DNA of 49,928 bases from Sphaerochaetaceae bacterium (lineage in GTDB: Bacteria > Spirochaetota > Spirochaetia > Sphaerochaetales > Sphaerochaetaceae), in the NCBI GenBank assembly GCA_028691695.1, contig JAQUYU010000003.1:1-49928 (forward strand), in the 5' to 3' direction. Each line of letters opens with the position of its first letter. The first letter of the stretch is position 1. Both the position numbers and the translations under genes were made by a program. Positions 1-8,004 of the stretch are shown here, one piece after another. Below the pieces are notes generated by a model, which searched no databases, was not told the DNA's origin, and worked only from the letters and a program-made list of their open reading frames with translations.

Positions 1-131
1 TCCAGTATGCTTTTCGCATGTTGAATGGCAGTCGTTGTCTTGCCGCACCATTTTGGTCCGACTATGCATGCGGCTCCGAAGGTCTCTAATTTGAAACACA
101 ATAAATCATCTGCAATTCGTTTATAATACAT
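1..131 (-). CDS. ATPase (AAA, DUF4143-type family), N-terminal fragment truncated by window edge
   Basis: Reverse complement from ATG at 131 reads MYYKRIADDLLCFKLETFGAACIVGPKWCGKTTTAIQHAKSILE with a Walker A (GPKWCGKTT) typical of this ATPase family; absent from the ORF track because truncated. Confidence 0.75.
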   Translation of the reverse strand, partial: MYYKRIADDLLCFKLETFGAACIVGPKWCGKTTTAIQHAKSIL

Positions 132-180
132 AAAAGGTATCCATAGATATTATTACTTTATTGTTAAAGAGTTGTCAATA

Positions 181-246
181 TCTGTTACGGACTTTTGGGG
201 CATTCTGTTACGGACTTTTGGGGCATTCTGTTACGGACTTTTGGGA
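181..246. repeat. Three tandem copies of a 23-bp unit (TCTGTTACGGACTTTTGGGGCAT)
   Basis: Copies start at 181, 204 and 227; the first two are identical, the third diverges after GGGA. Confidence 0.95.
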
Positions 247-314
247 TGATGGCTTCTTCGATAATGAATGCTTGAGGGCTTGGAGATGAGAAGGGAAACG
301 GATACAATCTGAGC

Positions 315-1013
315 ATGAGCACTTTCTATGTTGTTGCAACGCCGATTGGCAATCTTGAAGATATCACATACAGAGCCGTCAGGATTCTGGGCGAAGTGGA
401 TACCATCGCCTGCGAAGACACCAGACATACCCAGATTGTACTGAGCAAGTACAATATCACAGGCAAGCGTTTGATTGCATGCCATGCCCGCAATGAGGCC
501 AATTCCGCCGCTGGAATCGTAAAGCTGCTGGAAGAAGGTCATGACATTGCCTATGCAAGCGATGCTGGCACTCCAGGGATTAGCGATCCCGGCAGCAGGG
601 TCGTCAAGGCTGTCCGCGAGGCGGGCTTTCCTGTGGTTCCGCTTCCCGGACCGAGTGCAGTGGCTGCCCTGGTTAGTGCAGCCGGCTGCTGTAGCAAGAG
701 CTTCACTTTCGAAGGCTTTCTCAGCCCAAAGGGCGGAAGGCGCAAGAGCAGGCTCACCGAGCTACTGGGACGTGAAGAGGCATTTGTGATCTATGAATCT
801 CCATATAGAGTGGAGAAAACGCTTGCCCTTCTGGCCGAGATGGCTCCTGACAGGATCATAACCGCCGGACGCGAGATGACCAAGGCATTCGAGGAATTCG
901 AGACTGGAACGGCTTCTGAGCTGCTTGGTGGAAGAATCCGCAGCTTCAAGGGCGAGTTTGCAATGCTTGTGCATCCCCAGTTCGAATCCGCCGAGCAAGA
1001 GGATGAGGAATGA
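315..1013 (+). CDS. rsmI: 16S rRNA (cytidine1402-2'-O)-methyltransferase RsmI
   Basis: MSTFYVVATPIGNLEDITYRAVRIL...ACEDTRHTQ...SDAGTPGISDPG...PGPSA are RsmI/SAM-methylase hallmarks. Confidence 0.96.
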   Translation: MSTFYVVATPIGNLEDITYRAVRILGEVDTIACEDTRHTQIVLSKYNITGKRLIACHARNEANSAAGIVKLLEEGHDIAYASDAGTPGISDPGSRVVKAVREAGFPVVPLPGPSAVAALVSAAGCCSKSFTFEGFLSPKGGRRKSRLTELLGREEAFVIYESPYRVEKTLALLAEMAPDRIITAGREMTKAFEEFETGTASELLGGRIRSFKGEFAMLVHPQFESAEQEDEE

Positions 1014-1777
1014 TCACGGTCCGCAAGCTCCGGACACTTAGCCCTCTGGGAAGAATGCGAAAGTGCGCTGCAATCTTCCACTATGGAGCACTTGGAAAAG
1101 AGGAGAAGCCTTACCTTTGCGATGTTTCTTCGGTAGCATTGGAGACTGCGTCTGAGCTGAATCTTGATTCCAGAAGGTTGCAGATGCTTTGCTTGAAGCC
1201 TTATGACAGCACAGTATGTGCAGATATCTGCTATGAGATCCTGCATCTGATAGGGGCCGAGCCTGCCGATTGGGACTTCGTTACCGATGAGGGCGATGGA
1301 ACAGAACTTGACTCTGGCGCCAGACAGGTGCTTCCGATTACTCTTGTGCTTGATAGGGTGCGCTCGCCTTTCAATGTAGGTTCTATCTTTCGCACAGCGG
1401 ACAGCTTCGGTGTTCAGGAGATCATACTGATTGACGGGACTGCCTCGCCGGAGCACAGCAGGGCTATCAGGACCTCTAGAGGCACTGAAGAAACTGTTCC
1501 ATGGCTTTTCATGTCCGAAGCGGATGCTGTGGCGAAGATCACGGGTTTGGCCAGACCAGTGATTGCCCTTGAGCTCGGAGGAACACCGATTGGCAAGCTT
1601 GATTTCCCCTCTTCAGGTGTCGGGATTGTCGGCAGCGAAGAGTTCGGAGTATCACCTGCCTTGCTGAAGGCTGCATCGATTAGGGCAAGCATTCCGCTTG
1701 GCGGCTGCAAGGGTTCGCTGAACGTTTCAGTAGCAACAGGAATATTCCTTTATAGCTGGTTTTCCAAGATAGTCTGA
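1010..1777 (+). CDS. TrmH/SpoU-family RNA methyltransferase
   Basis: LVLDRVRSPFNVGSIFRTADSFGVQEIILID, VGSEEFGVSPALL and IPLGGCKGSLNVSVATGIFLY match the SPOUT motifs; ATGA overlap with rsmI. Confidence 0.92.
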   Translation: MITVRKLRTLSPLGRMRKCAAIFHYGALGKEEKPYLCDVSSVALETASELNLDSRRLQMLCLKPYDSTVCADICYEILHLIGAEPADWDFVTDEGDGTELDSGARQVLPITLVLDRVRSPFNVGSIFRTADSFGVQEIILIDGTASPEHSRAIRTSRGTEETVPWLFMSEADAVAKITGLARPVIALELGGTPIGKLDFPSSGVGIVGSEEFGVSPALLKAASIRASIPLGGCKGSLNVSVATGIFLYSWFSKIV

Positions 1778-1796
1778 GTTGGTAAAATTTACCAAC
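1778..1796. promoter_or_regulatory. Perfect palindrome GTTGGTAAA-A-TTTACCAAC, candidate enhancer/UAS for the PspF-like activator
   Basis: 9-bp perfect arms ~80 bp upstream of the sigma-54 promoter; the GGTAAAATnTACC core recurs at 4010-4022 upstream of the second psp promoter. Confidence 0.6.
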
Positions 1797-1878
1797 TGGT
1801 GGCAAATTCAGTCATATCTGTCTCTTCTGTGACACGTGCTATTAATAGGTAATAGCAGGACGGTAGCTTTTTTAAAGT

Positions 1879-1894
1879 TGGCACGGGTCTTGCA
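1879..1894 (+). promoter_or_regulatory. Sigma-54 -24/-12 promoter of pspA1
   Basis: TGGCAC-N5-TTGCA (tggcacgggtcttgca), 45 bp upstream of the pspA1 ATG. Confidence 0.88.
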
Positions 1895-1938
1895 ACTATG
1901 GTCTGTGTGAAGAAAACAACTTTTCAAGGAGCAAAGAT

Positions 1939-2634
1939 ATGAAATTTTTCAGCAGAATCAGAGACATCGTCAGTTCAAACGTGAACAGCGCGCTGGACAA
2001 GCTTGAGGATCCGCAGAAGATGATCAAGCTGATGATAGACGAAATGGGCGATACCTTGGTAGAGGCAAGAACCTCTCTGGCCGCCACGATGGCAAGCCGC
2101 AAGCGCTGCGAGAGCGAGAAAAAGGTTCTCGATGAGAGCATAATCCGCTGGGAGAACAGAGCAAGCATGGCTGTGGAGAAGGGGCTTGATGACCTAGCCC
2201 GCGAGGCGCTTTCCGAGAAGAAGAACCTTCTCGCAAAGGAAGATGCGATTGCCAAGGAGCTTGCTACATACGAGAGCATCATCTCAAGCAAGCAGGAGCA
2301 GATTTCCAAGCTTGAGACCAAGCTTCAGGAGATGAAGGACAAGTCCAATACGATCACTGCCCGTGCCCAGAATGCCGAGGAGAAGATCAAGACCGAGAAG
2401 AAGATCAACGAGACCGACGGCTCCGAGATCATCCGCAAGTTCCAGGAGTTCGAGAACAAGGTTGACAAGCTTGAGGCCGAGGCCGAGATGACCAGCTTCC
2501 ATGGCTCAGAGACTTCAGAATCGAAGTTCACGGCAATGGAGCAGGATTCACAGATTGAAGCTGAGCTTGCTGCGCTCAAGTCAAAGATGGGCAAGAACAG
2601 TGTTCCGGCAAAGCCGGCCAAGGAGAGCAAGTAA
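1939..2634 (+). CDS. pspA: PspA/IM30 family phage shock protein (paralog 1)
   Basis: MKFFSRIRDIVSSNVNSALDKLEDPQKMIKLMIDEMGDTLVEARTSLAATMA..., coiled-coil PspA signature. Confidence 0.95.
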   Translation: MKFFSRIRDIVSSNVNSALDKLEDPQKMIKLMIDEMGDTLVEARTSLAATMASRKRCESEKKVLDESIIRWENRASMAVEKGLDDLAREALSEKKNLLAKEDAIAKELATYESIISSKQEQISKLETKLQEMKDKSNTITARAQNAEEKIKTEKKINETDGSEIIRKFQEFENKVDKLEAEAEMTSFHGSETSESKFTAMEQDSQIEAELAALKSKMGKNSVPAKPAKESK

Positions 2635-2850
2635 ATGTCGAGGGACTATTATGAAGGGCAGAGAGGATCCTGCAAGCTCAGGCGCGGCAGAGGACTTGTC
2701 TTCGGCCTGTGCGAAGGGCTTGGACGCTGGATCGGAATCGCTCCGTGGATATTCCGGGTGATCTTCATCATCATGATGTTCTCATGGGGATTCTTCCAGA
2801 CAGTCGGGGTTTATGTTCTGGCTTCCATTCTGATCCCTTCAGCTTACTGA
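2635..2850 (+). CDS. PspC-domain small membrane protein
   Basis: LRRGRGLVFGLCEGLGRWIGIAPWIFRVIFIIMMF...YVLASILIPS is a PspC domain; start overlaps the pspA stop (TAAATG). Confidence 0.9.
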   Translation: MSRDYYEGQRGSCKLRRGRGLVFGLCEGLGRWIGIAPWIFRVIFIIMMFSWGFFQTVGVYVLASILIPSAY

Positions 2851-2930
2851 TCAAAGCAGTTTCCATGCCAGGGGCATGAGAAAATAAGGATATCCGACAG
2901 ATTCGAGTCAAATTAGAATACCATCCACAC

Positions 2931-2970
2931 CAACAAGAGGCTTTCATTGCAAATGATGGCCTCTTGTTTT
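2931..2970. terminator. Bidirectional hairpin terminator between convergent pspC and pspF
   Basis: CAAGAGGC...GCCTCTTG stem followed by TTTTGT on + and preceded by purine-rich sequence for -. Confidence 0.7.
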
Positions 2971-2973
2971 GTA

Positions 2974-4005
2974 TTATATGGCAGTTTTCTTCGAATGTTT
3001 CCTAATAAGCCCTCGTATCTGGTCATAGGAAAGTCCCATTAGCTTTGCCGCTTCCTTCTGGTTTCCTCCGGCTTCTTTCATTGCACGATTCAGCAACAGC
3101 ACTTCGGTCCTGTTCTTCACTGCATCGAGGTCTGAAAGCGGGACTGTGGCCAGCAATGATTCCAGAGTCGTGGCAGCTGGAATTGCCTTCGGGGCGGCCT
3201 GGACTTCCTTGGAAACCGGCGGAGTGGAATTGAATGGATTCAAGAACGGATCGAGCTGCAGCGTTCTGATCTCGGGTTCCTTGCTTCGGTACACGGCTCT
3301 TTCCACTGCATTCTTCAGTTCACGTACGTTGCCTGGCCAGCTGTAGGAGTTCATGATTTCAATCGCTTCCTGGCTGAAGTACGGGGTGAATTCAAGGTGG
3401 CATTCGATTGCCATTTTCGCTGCAAAGTAATTGGCCAGCAGCAGGATGTCATCGCCGCGGTCTCTGAGAGGAGGGACGAAGATCACTTCGAAGCTCAGCC
3501 TGTCCAGAAGATCCTGCTTGAACTTGCCTTCCTTGCATAGATTCGGCAGGTCCGAGTTGGTCGCTCCGATGATCCTGACGTTTGATTCGTGGGTCTTGGA
3601 TGAACCGACTCTTTCATAGGTTCCGTATTCGACCACGCGGAGGATCTTCTCTTGGACTTCCAGCGGGATCAGACCTATCTCATCGAGGAAGATCGTTCCG
3701 CCTTCGGCTTCCTCGAAGCGGCCTTTTCGAAGCTTCTGTGCTCCGGTGAAGGCTCCGGCCTCATAGCCGAACAGCTCGGATTCGATCAGCGACTGAGGAA
3801 GCGCTGCGCAGTTGACTGTCACCAGCGGGTTCTGCCAGCGTGAGGAGAGGTAATGGAGCCTTCCGGCTGCTATTTCCTTTCCTGATCCACGTTCGCCGAT
3901 GACAAGAACGCTCCTGTCCACTTTTGCAGCATCTGAGAGGCGATTGAGGAAGTCGAGGAATATCTCCGACTCTCCTATGTAGTTCTTTATGCTTCCTTCA
4001 TCCAT
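2974..4005 (-). CDS. pspF: Sigma-54-dependent transcriptional activator, PspF-like
   Basis: GERGSGKE Walker A, ESELFGYEAGAFTGAQ (GAFTGA loop), GGTIFLDEIG, C-terminal Fis-type HTH (GNQKEAAKLMGLSYDQIRGLIRKH). Start placed at 4005 (MDEGSIKNY) because the longer ORF start (4092) overlaps the divergent sigma-54 promoter. Confidence 0.9.
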   Translation of the reverse strand: MDEGSIKNYIGESEIFLDFLNRLSDAAKVDRSVLVIGERGSGKEIAAGRLHYLSSRWQNPLVTVNCAALPQSLIESELFGYEAGAFTGAQKLRKGRFEEAEGGTIFLDEIGLIPLEVQEKILRVVEYGTYERVGSSKTHESNVRIIGATNSDLPNLCKEGKFKQDLLDRLSFEVIFVPPLRDRGDDILLLANYFAAKMAIECHLEFTPYFSQEAIEIMNSYSWPGNVRELKNAVERAVYRSKEPEIRTLQLDPFLNPFNSTPPVSKEVQAAPKAIPAATTLESLLATVPLSDLDAVKNRTEVLLLNRAMKEAGGNQKEAAKLMGLSYDQIRGLIRKHSKKTAI

Positions 4006-4009
4006 TATA

Positions 4010-4022
4010 GGTAAAATATACC
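4010..4022. promoter_or_regulatory. Candidate activator-binding palindrome GGTAAAATATACC
   Basis: Same core as the 1778-1796 palindrome; in the divergent pspF/pspA2 intergenic region, 65 bp upstream of the -24/-12 element. Confidence 0.5.
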
Positions 4023-4086
4023 ACTTGTTGGGCAATTCTGCTAGGCGAAGCATCGGGATTTGGCCAGAATAAAGGAAAAAACGTGT

Positions 4087-4102
4087 TGGCATGGATTTTG
4101 CA
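4087..4102 (+). promoter_or_regulatory. Sigma-54 -24/-12 promoter of pspA2 operon
   Basis: TGGCAT-N5-TTGCA (tggcatggattttgca), 33 bp upstream of the ATG at 4135. Confidence 0.85.
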
Positions 4103-4134
4103 ACATTGAATGCGTGGAAAATTAGGAGTAGATT

Positions 4135-4797
4135 ATGGGAGTTTTCTCTAGATTCATGGATATCGTCAATGCCAATATCAATTCGATGCTGGACAAGGCG
4201 GAAGATCCTGAAAAGACAATAAAGCTGATGCTTCAGGAAATGGAAGACACGCTTATCGAGATGAAGAGTTCATGCGCCGCCAAGATGGCTCGCCGTGCGA
4301 AGACTCACAGGGCAATTGAAGAGCAGCAGGCGCTTTCGGACCGGTGGCAGAGCCGGGCTGAGCTTGCAGTGAACAAGGGATTCGATGACCTTGCCCGTGA
4401 AGCGCTGATTGAGAAGAAGAATGCCGATGAAGAGCTTTCCAAGCTCAAGGCAGAACAGGCTCGCTGTGATGATTTGATTCAGCTTTCCAAGAATGATATA
4501 GTCAAGCTTGAGGATAAGCTCGGGGCTGTCAAACTCAAGTATCAGAGCATTCTCGAGAAGGCTCAGAGAGCACGCGAGGAGCAGAAGGCCAATGAGGCTT
4601 TCCGTGAGGCTTCCGAATCGGAGACTCTCAAGCGCTTCAGGGACATGGAAGATAGGATTGATCGTATGAATGCTGACAATGACATGAACAGGACTGCACC
4701 GGCGTCGAAGTCGACTGAGGAGAAGTTCAAGGACCTGGAAGATTCTGCTGATATAGAGAAAGAACTTGATGAGCTTAGGCGCAAGTCGGGAAAATAA
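4135..4797 (+). CDS. pspA: PspA/IM30 family protein (paralog 2)
   Basis: MGVFSRFMDIVNANINSMLDKAEDPEKTIKLMLQEMEDTLIEMKSSCAAKMA... Confidence 0.95.
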   Translation: MGVFSRFMDIVNANINSMLDKAEDPEKTIKLMLQEMEDTLIEMKSSCAAKMARRAKTHRAIEEQQALSDRWQSRAELAVNKGFDDLAREALIEKKNADEELSKLKAEQARCDDLIQLSKNDIVKLEDKLGAVKLKYQSILEKAQRAREEQKANEAFREASESETLKRFRDMEDRIDRMNADNDMNRTAPASKSTEEKFKDLEDSADIEKELDELRRKSGK

Positions 4798-4812
4798 AGC
4801 GGGGAGTTTTTG

Positions 4813-5082
4813 ATGGAACAGTTTATTGGACTTGTGGCAGTTGTTCTGACTTTTGTTGTTATTCTTGTGATCATTCACAATATTCATCAGCTTCTGATGA
4901 AGAAAAAGGACGACAGTACGGTCAGAAATAAGGCAAAGGCATTTGCCGAAAAGAAAAAAGCAGAGAAAGACGATCCTTCGGACATGAGCCGCGAAGATCT
5001 CCTGAGGGAGATGGCCCGCCTCAACGAGCGGATCGAGAATATGGATATCATACTTAAGGAACGGAACAAAAATGGCAACTAG
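4813..5082 (+). CDS. PspB-like small membrane protein
   Basis: Single N-terminal TM (VVLTFVVILVIIHNIHQLL), then a coiled-coil end (REDLLREMARLNERIENMDIILKER) resembling PspB; operon position supports. Confidence 0.65.
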   Translation: MEQFIGLVAVVLTFVVILVIIHNIHQLLMKKKDDSTVRNKAKAFAEKKKAEKDDPSDMSREDLLREMARLNERIENMDIILKERNKNGN

Positions 5083-5551
5083 GAAATTGTATAGGTCTAA
5101 CTATGGTGAGATCTTCGGTGTATGCAAGGGCTTTGCCCAATGGAGGGACCTCCCGGTCGGAGGGGTGAGGCTCGTGGTCATTCTGATTGCGGTTTTCACT
5201 GCTGTCTTTCCATGCCTCATTGCATATGTGATTCTTGGAATCTTCATGCCGGCCAATCCCGACGAGAGGCCTTCGAAGGCCGATGAGAACGGCGACGGCA
5301 ATAATTACAGGCGAGGTTCAGGCAGCCGTAGCGGTCACTTCTATTCGGATTATGAGTCTTCGAGGAAGTCCTCCGATTATGCATCTCCTGATGAGTACGA
5401 AGATGTTTCAGATTCGAAGGATGCAGATGAAAGCGATGAAGCTCTGCGCAAGAGATATGAGGAGCTGAAGAAGAAGGTCGAGAAGATGGAAGAGTCTGTC
5501 CTGGACAAGGAGAACGACTGGGACCAGCGTTTCAAGGACGAAGAGAAGTAG
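5072..5551 (+). CDS. PspC-domain protein with acidic C-terminal extension
   Basis: LYRSNYGEIFGVCKGFAQWRDLPVGGVRLVVILIAVFTAVFPCLIAYVILGIFMP is a PspC domain; remainder charged/coiled coil. Confidence 0.85.
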   Translation: MATRKLYRSNYGEIFGVCKGFAQWRDLPVGGVRLVVILIAVFTAVFPCLIAYVILGIFMPANPDERPSKADENGDGNNYRRGSGSRSGHFYSDYESSRKSSDYASPDEYEDVSDSKDADESDEALRKRYEELKKKVEKMEESVLDKENDWDQRFKDEEK

Positions 5552-5554
5552 GCA

Positions 5555-6439
5555 ATGAGCAAGAAATTCAAGGATTCAATCTGGTTCAAGGTTGCCCTGC
5601 TTGTGGTCCTGGCGGTTGTCTGGATCTTGTGGCTTGCTCCTTCTGGGTGCAATGTCAAGGTAGGCGAGTCGGCCAAGGGGGAAGTCATGGAATTAGGGAC
5701 AGCAAAGAATGTGGAGATTTCCACAAAATTCAATTCAATAGATGTGAAGGTTTCCAGTCAGGTGACTGAAATCGTGGCCGCAGCGAACGGATCCGGCAGG
5801 TCGTTTGATCAGGTTTCCACCAGCCGTGACGGCGATACCATTCGAATAAGCATAGATACAGAGAACAATTGGTGGGAGTTCTGGAAGATGGGGCTCAAGT
5901 CAAGGACTCTTGAGGTGATGATTCCTTCTTCTATGGTTCTTGATAACCTTACTGTGAAATCGGTTTCCGGAAGAGTTGTGGTCGAATCGGTCGGAGCGGA
6001 TGACAGCATTGACGTTTCAAGCGTGTCAGGTTCTGTCGATGCAGATCCTCTTGCTGCGAAGAATGTCACGGTCGCTTCTACAAGCGGCGGCATCGATGTT
6101 GCTTCAATCAAGGCTGATAAAGCTTCGGTTGTCTCGATAAGCGGTTCTGTGGAGCTTGGATGGTTCGATGGCGGTTCGCTTACTATGTCATCGACTTCAG
6201 GTCATGTCGATCTGTATGATTCAGGTGATTTCGACAGCCTCGATCTCAGATCCGTAAGCGGTCACATAGATGCCGAGGTGGGCTGCAAGTCTGCTCCGTC
6301 GGTTGTCGCGTCCAGCACTTCCGGCTCGGTTGAGATAAACGGCGAGGATTATGGCTCAAAGGTTCACCTGGAGACTGCAGGTCCTGTCGTGAAGGCAGAG
6401 ACGTCCTCAGGCGGAATTGAGATCAAGTTCGCAAGATAA
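5555..6439 (+). CDS. DUF4097-type beta-strand-repeat protein, membrane anchored
   Basis: N-terminal TM followed by repeated SVSGxxx..STSGxxx strands, as in DUF4097 proteins associated with PspC. Confidence 0.8.
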   Translation: MSKKFKDSIWFKVALLVVLAVVWILWLAPSGCNVKVGESAKGEVMELGTAKNVEISTKFNSIDVKVSSQVTEIVAAANGSGRSFDQVSTSRDGDTIRISIDTENNWWEFWKMGLKSRTLEVMIPSSMVLDNLTVKSVSGRVVVESVGADDSIDVSSVSGSVDADPLAAKNVTVASTSGGIDVASIKADKASVVSISGSVELGWFDGGSLTMSSTSGHVDLYDSGDFDSLDLRSVSGHIDAEVGCKSAPSVVASSTSGSVEINGEDYGSKVHLETAGPVVKAETSSGGIEIKFAR

Positions 6440-6465
6440 CTATCCCTTTTTCATATAGCAAAAAT

Positions 6466-6500
6466 AAAACCAGGCTGCACGTTCTGCAACCTGGTTTTGT
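6466..6500. terminator. Bidirectional Rho-independent terminator
   Basis: AAAACCAGG-c-TGCA...TGCA-a-CCTGGTTTT hairpin between the psp operon end and the convergent ankyrin gene. Confidence 0.85.
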
Positions 6501-6525
6501 TTTGTCATCATGCAGGACTGAATGC

Positions 6526-7038
6526 TTAGTTTGCACCCATCTGCTTGAGTGTGTTGATCAGGTATGTGCGCTTGTTGAGCTTTGCATACTCAAGAACGCT
6601 GTGACCCTGGTAATCCCTGTCGTTGATGTTGGCACCGGCCTTGATCAGAGCAGTGACGACTCTTGCTTCAGGATTGGTGTTGACTGCCATGATTATGGCT
6701 GTCTCTCCGAGGTAGTTGCGCTCATCAAGCTTTGCGCCTGCACCAAGCAGGGCTTCGACGATCTTCGGATTGGTGGTCTTGTTGCAGGCCAGAAGAAGAA
6801 CGTTGGAGCGGTACTTCGGTTCCTGATCATGGATGTCGGCTCCAGCTGCAATCAGTGCATTGAGCACTGCAACAGATGGATTGTACTGAGCTGCAAGCAT
6901 CAGAGGGGAAAGACCCCATTCGTTCTTGCAGTTGATTTCAGCACCCTGTGATAGAAGGTCTTTCACTTCCTTTGCCTTGGCAGCGGAAACAGCGGCTGTC
7001 AGCAGTTTCTTATTCAGAGAATCTGTGTTTTTCTTCAT
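6526..7038 (-). CDS. Ankyrin-repeat protein
   Basis: Repeats of the type GLSPLMLAAQYNPSVAVLNALIAAGADIHDQ. Confidence 0.92.
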   Translation of the reverse strand: MKKNTDSLNKKLLTAAVSAAKAKEVKDLLSQGAEINCKNEWGLSPLMLAAQYNPSVAVLNALIAAGADIHDQEPKYRSNVLLLACNKTTNPKIVEALLGAGAKLDERNYLGETAIIMAVNTNPEARVVTALIKAGANINDRDYQGHSVLEYAKLNKRTYLINTLKQMGAN

Positions 7039-7189
7039 TTTTATGCTCCTTACTATTTCTAGTATTGAATCAATTTACAAGAAACAGTATTTAGATTTCT
7101 TAAAAAATAGTAAATAGTGCAGAGCAGTTTTCTGCACACTTTTATATGAAATTTGATGAAAATATGCGTGAAGCTATGTTTTTTCCGGT

Positions 7190-7963
7190 TCAAGCCATGA
7201 TCCGGTGCAGTTCTTCTGAGAGCTTCTCAAGGCTTGCTGCGATGCCATCTGTATTGATTGAATCAAAGGCTAGGTTGATATCATGTTCGAAGTGGTCCGG
7301 CAGGATCCGGCATAGTTTCCTGGCGTACGGCACAAGCTTCTTCTCCCCGGGGTGCGGCTGCCGGTTGACGGCAAAGAGAATGTCGAAGTAAGAGGCGAAG
7401 TATGTGGCAGTTCTGTGAATTATGCTGTTCCTGTCGCCACGCTTGATGGCGCAATTGATCTGGGCAAGCAGAAGATCCTCTTCCTTTGGATCGATCAAAG
7501 GCCAGTTCTTGCTTATTATGTTGTGTGCAAGGGCATCAGGATACGGAGTCATGATTTCATTTCTGAGGTCAGTGAGCCTGCCGTTTCGGTCGAATAGAAT
7601 TTCTGAGTGCTGAAGGTTGAAAACGAAGCATGTGGTGTAGCCTGTTCGTGCATTGTGGCTGTGCCAGACGTCACGGATTTCATTCTCAATCCAATCGAAG
7701 GAACGGTACATTATATCGAACAGTCCTTCGGAAGTGACTCCATTGTCTGTTTCTTCATAGATTGAGTTGCCCAGCGAGCTTTTCACAAACAGAGGTTCAA
7801 GCACTTTCCTTCGCTTTTCGAGAGGAACCGGAATTGATGAATAAACATACAGATCGAAATCCGACAGCTGATCCTGGATCAGGTCCCCCTGTCCTTTTGA
7901 GCCTGAGAGTGCAAGAGCCTCTGCCTCTTCTAATGTCTTGAATGCTTGGATGACTTGTTTCAT
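7190..7963 (-). CDS. Nucleotidyltransferase-like protein (DUF4037-type)
   Basis: N-terminal ALSGSKGQGDLIQDQLSDFDLYVY resembles a GSx..DxD nucleotidyltransferase active site. Confidence 0.6.
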   Translation of the reverse strand: MKQVIQAFKTLEEAEALALSGSKGQGDLIQDQLSDFDLYVYSSIPVPLEKRRKVLEPLFVKSSLGNSIYEETDNGVTSEGLFDIMYRSFDWIENEIRDVWHSHNARTGYTTCFVFNLQHSEILFDRNGRLTDLRNEIMTPYPDALAHNIISKNWPLIDPKEEDLLLAQINCAIKRGDRNSIIHRTATYFASYFDILFAVNRQPHPGEKKLVPYARKLCRILPDHFEHDINLAFDSINTDGIAASLEKLSEELHRIMA

Positions 7964-8004
7964 AGGTGAATCTTAGCAGAATATGTGGTTGATATGCAAC
8001 TTAA

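Noticed and set aside
791-1456. 221-aa antisense ORF over rsmI/TrmH-type gene
   Set aside because: Overlaps two confident CDSs; no recognisable domain.
2974-4092. Extended pspF start at 4092
   Set aside because: Would place coding sequence over the divergent sigma-54 promoter and UAS; ATG at 4005 begins the conserved protein.
6502-6951. 149-aa + strand ORF
   Set aside because: Antisense to a clear ankyrin-repeat gene and begins inside a terminator.
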